Shown here piece after piece: positions 61,996-64,000 of a DNA stretch of 64,000 bases. Position numbers and translations under genes: made by a program. Within the stretch, counting starts at the first letter, position 1. Each line of letters starts with the position of its first letter. The notes under the pieces are model-generated. The model saw nothing but the letters and a program-made list of their open reading frames with translations. It made no database searches and had not been told where the DNA came from. Source of the DNA: Cryobacterium tepidiphilum (lineage in GTDB: Bacteria > Actinomycetota > Actinomycetes > Actinomycetales > Microbacteriaceae); the NCBI RefSeq assembly GCF_003716325.1, contig NZ_RDSR01000002.1, positions 1-64,000 on the forward strand, read 5' to 3'.

Positions 61996-62319
61996 ATGAC
62001 CGCACGCGCTGTCACCGATGGAACTTTTGACCAGGAAGTCATCAACAACGAGAAGACCGTTCTCGTGGACTTCTGGGCTGAATGGTGCGGACCTTGTCGC
62101 GCCGTGAGCCCGATCCTCGACCAGATCGCCAGTGAGCACTCCGACAAGCTCGACATCGTGAAGCTCAACGTCGACGACAATCCGGCACTTGCCGCGAAAT
62201 ACCAGATCACCTCGATCCCCGCGATGAAGGTGTTCCAGAAGGGCGAGGTCGTCAAGACCGTCATCGGCGCCAAGCCGAAGCCTGCACTCGAAGCCGACCT
62301 GGCCGCCTACCTCGCGTAG
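61996..62319 (+). CDS. trxA: Thioredoxin
   Basis: A 107-residue thioredoxin with the active site VDFWAEWCGPCRAVSPIL and cis-proline ITSIPAMKVF. TAAGGAGAAT precedes the ATG. Operon with trxB, followed by a strong terminator at 62336-62365. Confidence 0.97.
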   Translation: MTARAVTDGTFDQEVINNEKTVLVDFWAEWCGPCRAVSPILDQIASEHSDKLDIVKLNVDDNPALAAKYQITSIPAMKVFQKGEVVKTVIGAKPKPALEADLAAYLA

Positions 62320-62335
62320 TCGTCCGGCGTCCACC

Positions 62336-62365
62336 GACCCCGTCCGGCACCAGCCGGACGGGGTC
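62336..62365 (+). terminator. Terminator of trxB-trxA
   Basis: GACCCCGTCCGGC (62336-62348) pairs perfectly with GCCGGACGGGGTC (62353-62365), loop ACCA, 16 bases after the trxA stop; followed by ACTGCTTTAAAG, a weak T-tract. Confidence 0.85.
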
Positions 62366-62417
62366 GACTGCTTTAAAGACCGAATACCATTGAAACCACA
62401 CTCAGAACGGAAGTGAC

Positions 62418-63737
62418 GTGACGAAACAGGGACCGCCCCAAGTCGGCAACAATCTCGACCCGTGGTATGACCACTACTCCGAGCGAGCCGGGGGCCTGCG
62501 AGCCTCCGAGGTTCGAGCCCTCTTCGCCGTCGCCTCGCGTCCGGAGGTCGTCTCCCTTGCCGGCGGGATGCCGTTCGTCTCCGCTCTCCCGCAAGACCTG
62601 GTCATCAACGCGATGGACCGTGTCATGGTCGAACAGGGCGCCACAGCACTCCAATATGGCTCTGGTCAGGGAGTTCCCTTGCTCCGTGAGCAGATTCTCG
62701 AGGTCATGGCCCTCGAGGGGATCCAGGCGAACGCCGATGACGTCGTGGTCACCACGGGGTCCCAGCACGCCCTCGAACTCGTGAGCAAGCTCTTCCTCGA
62801 CCCCGGCGACGTCGTGCTATCCGAGGGTCCGAGCTACGTGACCGCACTGGTGATCTTCAAGTCGTACCAGGCGGAGGTGGAGCACGTCCCCATGGACGAG
62901 CACGGGCTCATTCCGCAGGCCCTCCGCGAGCACATCGCCCGGTTGAAGGCTGCGGGCAAGACGATGAAGTTCCTGTACACGATCCCGAGTTTCCACAATC
63001 CCGCCGGTGTCACCCTCAGTTGGGAGCGTCGCCTCGAGATCCTCGAGATCGCGCGCAGCAACAACATCCTCGTGCTCGAGGACAATCCGTACGGTCTGCT
63101 GTACTTCGACCACCCGGCACCGGATGCCATGCGCTCGGTCGAACGGGACGGCGTCATCTATCTCGGAACGTTCTCCAAGACGCTGGCACCGGGCTTCCGG
63201 GTCGGCTGGGCGCTCGCTCCGCACGCGATCCGGGAGAAGCTGGTGCTCGCCAACGAAGCCGCCGTGCTGTCCCCGAGTTCCTTCACGCAACTCGTGATCT
63301 CGCAGTACCTGGCCACCGCCGACTGGAAGGGTCAGATCAACACGTTCCGCGGCGTGTACGAAGAACGCAAGAACGCCATGCTGTCAGCGCTGGGGGAGCA
63401 CCTTCCGGGGCTGAGCTGGACGAATCCCAACGGCGGGTTCTATGTCTGGCTCACTCTGCCCGAGCAGCTCGACTCGAAGGCGATGCTGCCCCGTGCCGTC
63501 AAGGAACTCGTCGCGTACACGCCCGGCACCGCCTTCTTCGCCGACGGTGATGGCAGACAGAACATGCGCCTCTCGTTCTGTTACCCGACACCCGAGAACA
63601 TCCGGGTGGGTGTGCGTCGACTCGCCACCGTGATTCGCGGGGAGCTCGACCTCCTCGACACGTTCGCCGGCACCGGGATCCGGAGCACTGCAGACACCTC
63701 CCGCCGGTTCGGGGCGCCCCCACCCGACATCTCCTAG
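62418..63737 (+). CDS. PLP-dependent class I/II aminotransferase (2-aminoadipate transaminase-like)
   Basis: A 439-residue fold-type I aminotransferase. Its N-terminus (AGGLRASEVRALFAV, VVSLAGGMPF) and the PLP-lysine in LGTFSKTLAPGFRVGW resemble MocR/LysN-type transaminases. It has no GntR DNA-binding domain. GTG start has GGAAG 4-5 bases upstream. It sits in the conserved origin-proximal block between trxA and the ddl-like gene; the substrate is not known. Confidence 0.88.
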   Translation: MTKQGPPQVGNNLDPWYDHYSERAGGLRASEVRALFAVASRPEVVSLAGGMPFVSALPQDLVINAMDRVMVEQGATALQYGSGQGVPLLREQILEVMALEGIQANADDVVVTTGSQHALELVSKLFLDPGDVVLSEGPSYVTALVIFKSYQAEVEHVPMDEHGLIPQALREHIARLKAAGKTMKFLYTIPSFHNPAGVTLSWERRLEILEIARSNNILVLEDNPYGLLYFDHPAPDAMRSVERDGVIYLGTFSKTLAPGFRVGWALAPHAIREKLVLANEAAVLSPSSFTQLVISQYLATADWKGQINTFRGVYEERKNAMLSALGEHLPGLSWTNPNGGFYVWLTLPEQLDSKAMLPRAVKELVAYTPGTAFFADGDGRQNMRLSFCYPTPENIRVGVRRLATVIRGELDLLDTFAGTGIRSTADTSRRFGAPPPDIS

Positions 63738-63775
63738 CCCGCCTTTGCCATCGAGACCAAGGAAAACAGCAGATC

Positions 63776-64000
63776 ATGACTGAAACCGCAGAGTCGTCGC
63801 GCCCCACAGAACGTGCCGAAGGGCTGAACATCGTCATTCTGGCAGGGGGCATCTCGCACGAACGCGACGTGTCACTCCGGTCGGGACGACGGGCAGCGGA
63901 TGCGCTGGCCGGCCTCGGTCACCGTGTCACCATTCTCGACGCGGACGCCGCCTTGCTGCCGACCCTCGCCTCGCTCAAGCCGGACGTCATCTGGCCGGTA
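63776..64000 (+). CDS. D-alanine--D-alanine ligase-like protein (N-terminal part only)
   Basis: The first 75 codons of a gene cut by the window edge. The visible part contains VILAGGISHERDVSLRSGRR, the characteristic N-terminal block of D-Ala-D-Ala ligase-fold proteins (GGxSxER...S). AAGGAAA lies 10 bases upstream of the ATG. A second ddl besides the main one is usual at this place in actinobacteria. The catalytic ATP-grasp part is beyond the window. Confidence 0.8.
   Translation, partial: MTETAESSRPTERAEGLNIVILAGGISHERDVSLRSGRRAADALAGLGHRVTILDADAALLPTLASLKPDVIWPV

Noticed and set aside
1-64000. tRNA, rRNA, CRISPR arrays, insertion sequences or integrases
   Set aside because: Looked for T-loop words, spaced direct repeats, and transposase or integrase motifs across the window; none was convincing.

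Overview
The window is about 70% GC, with heavy GTG/ATG start usage, ATGA/GTGA gene overlaps and leaderless starts. Gene content points to a high-GC Gram-positive of the order Micrococcales, most likely family Microbacteriaceae. Supporting signs are a small protein typical of that family, the set hutHUIG with IclR regulators, a LAxTG surface protein, and the block pcnA / DUF6049 / murJ / trxB / trxA / aminotransferase / ddl-like. That block, together with rpsF-ssb-rpsR-rplI-dnaB, normally lies close to the chromosomal origin in these bacteria. oriC itself (dnaA, rpmH, parAB) is not in the window but is probably beyond the right edge.

Layout. 1-5.1 kb: a sugar operon on the minus strand (lipoprotein binding protein, two CUT1 permeases, GH63/MGH1-like glycosidase), preceded by an IclR regulator. 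6.1-17.8 kb: histidine degradation (hutH, hutG, hutI, hutU and a second IclR), interrupted by a 1373-residue LAxTG-anchored adhesin with seven CshA-type repeats and by an ECF sigma-ogt pair. 18.0-28.1 kb: a Cys/His-rich microprotein, two TetR regulators, a small family protein, a DinB-like protein, a beta-lactamase-fold lipoprotein lacking its catalytic residues, alditol oxidase, a Pif1-like helicase, a membrane-anchored protein and a CopD-CtaG copper protein. 28.2-33.6 kb: hup, then a zinc-homeostasis locus comprising cysteine-free ribosomal proteins S14/L33/L28, Zur, and a ZnuABC importer driven from a Zur-box promoter. 33.7-41.2 kb: secreted rhamnogalacturonan lyase, then an aminotransferase/branched-chain 2-oxoacid dehydrogenase operon. 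41.2-47.4 kb: membrane proteins, a WXG100-like protein coupled to an alpha/beta hydrolase, LMW-PTP and purB. 47.4-51 kb: the dnaB and rpsF operon core. 51.2-55.6 kb: an orphan AbiEi-like protein and a second sugar ABC transporter. 55.6-64 kb: pcnA, then DUF6049-murJ, trxBA, aminotransferase and a truncated ddl-like gene.

The points most worth following are: a three-copy intergenic palindrome that always sits behind a minus-strand gene; the hairpin-preceded Cys/His microprotein at 18.0 kb; the inactivated beta-lactamase homologue; the Zur locus with a Zur box lying on the -35 of a leaderless znuA; a SigR/SigH-type promoter in front of trxBA; DnaA-box-like sites in the rplI-dnaB gap; and strong over-use of the heptamer CGGATGC. 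No rRNA, tRNA, CRISPR, transposase, integrase or phage module was recognised. All functional calls come from reading motifs by eye; no search was run.
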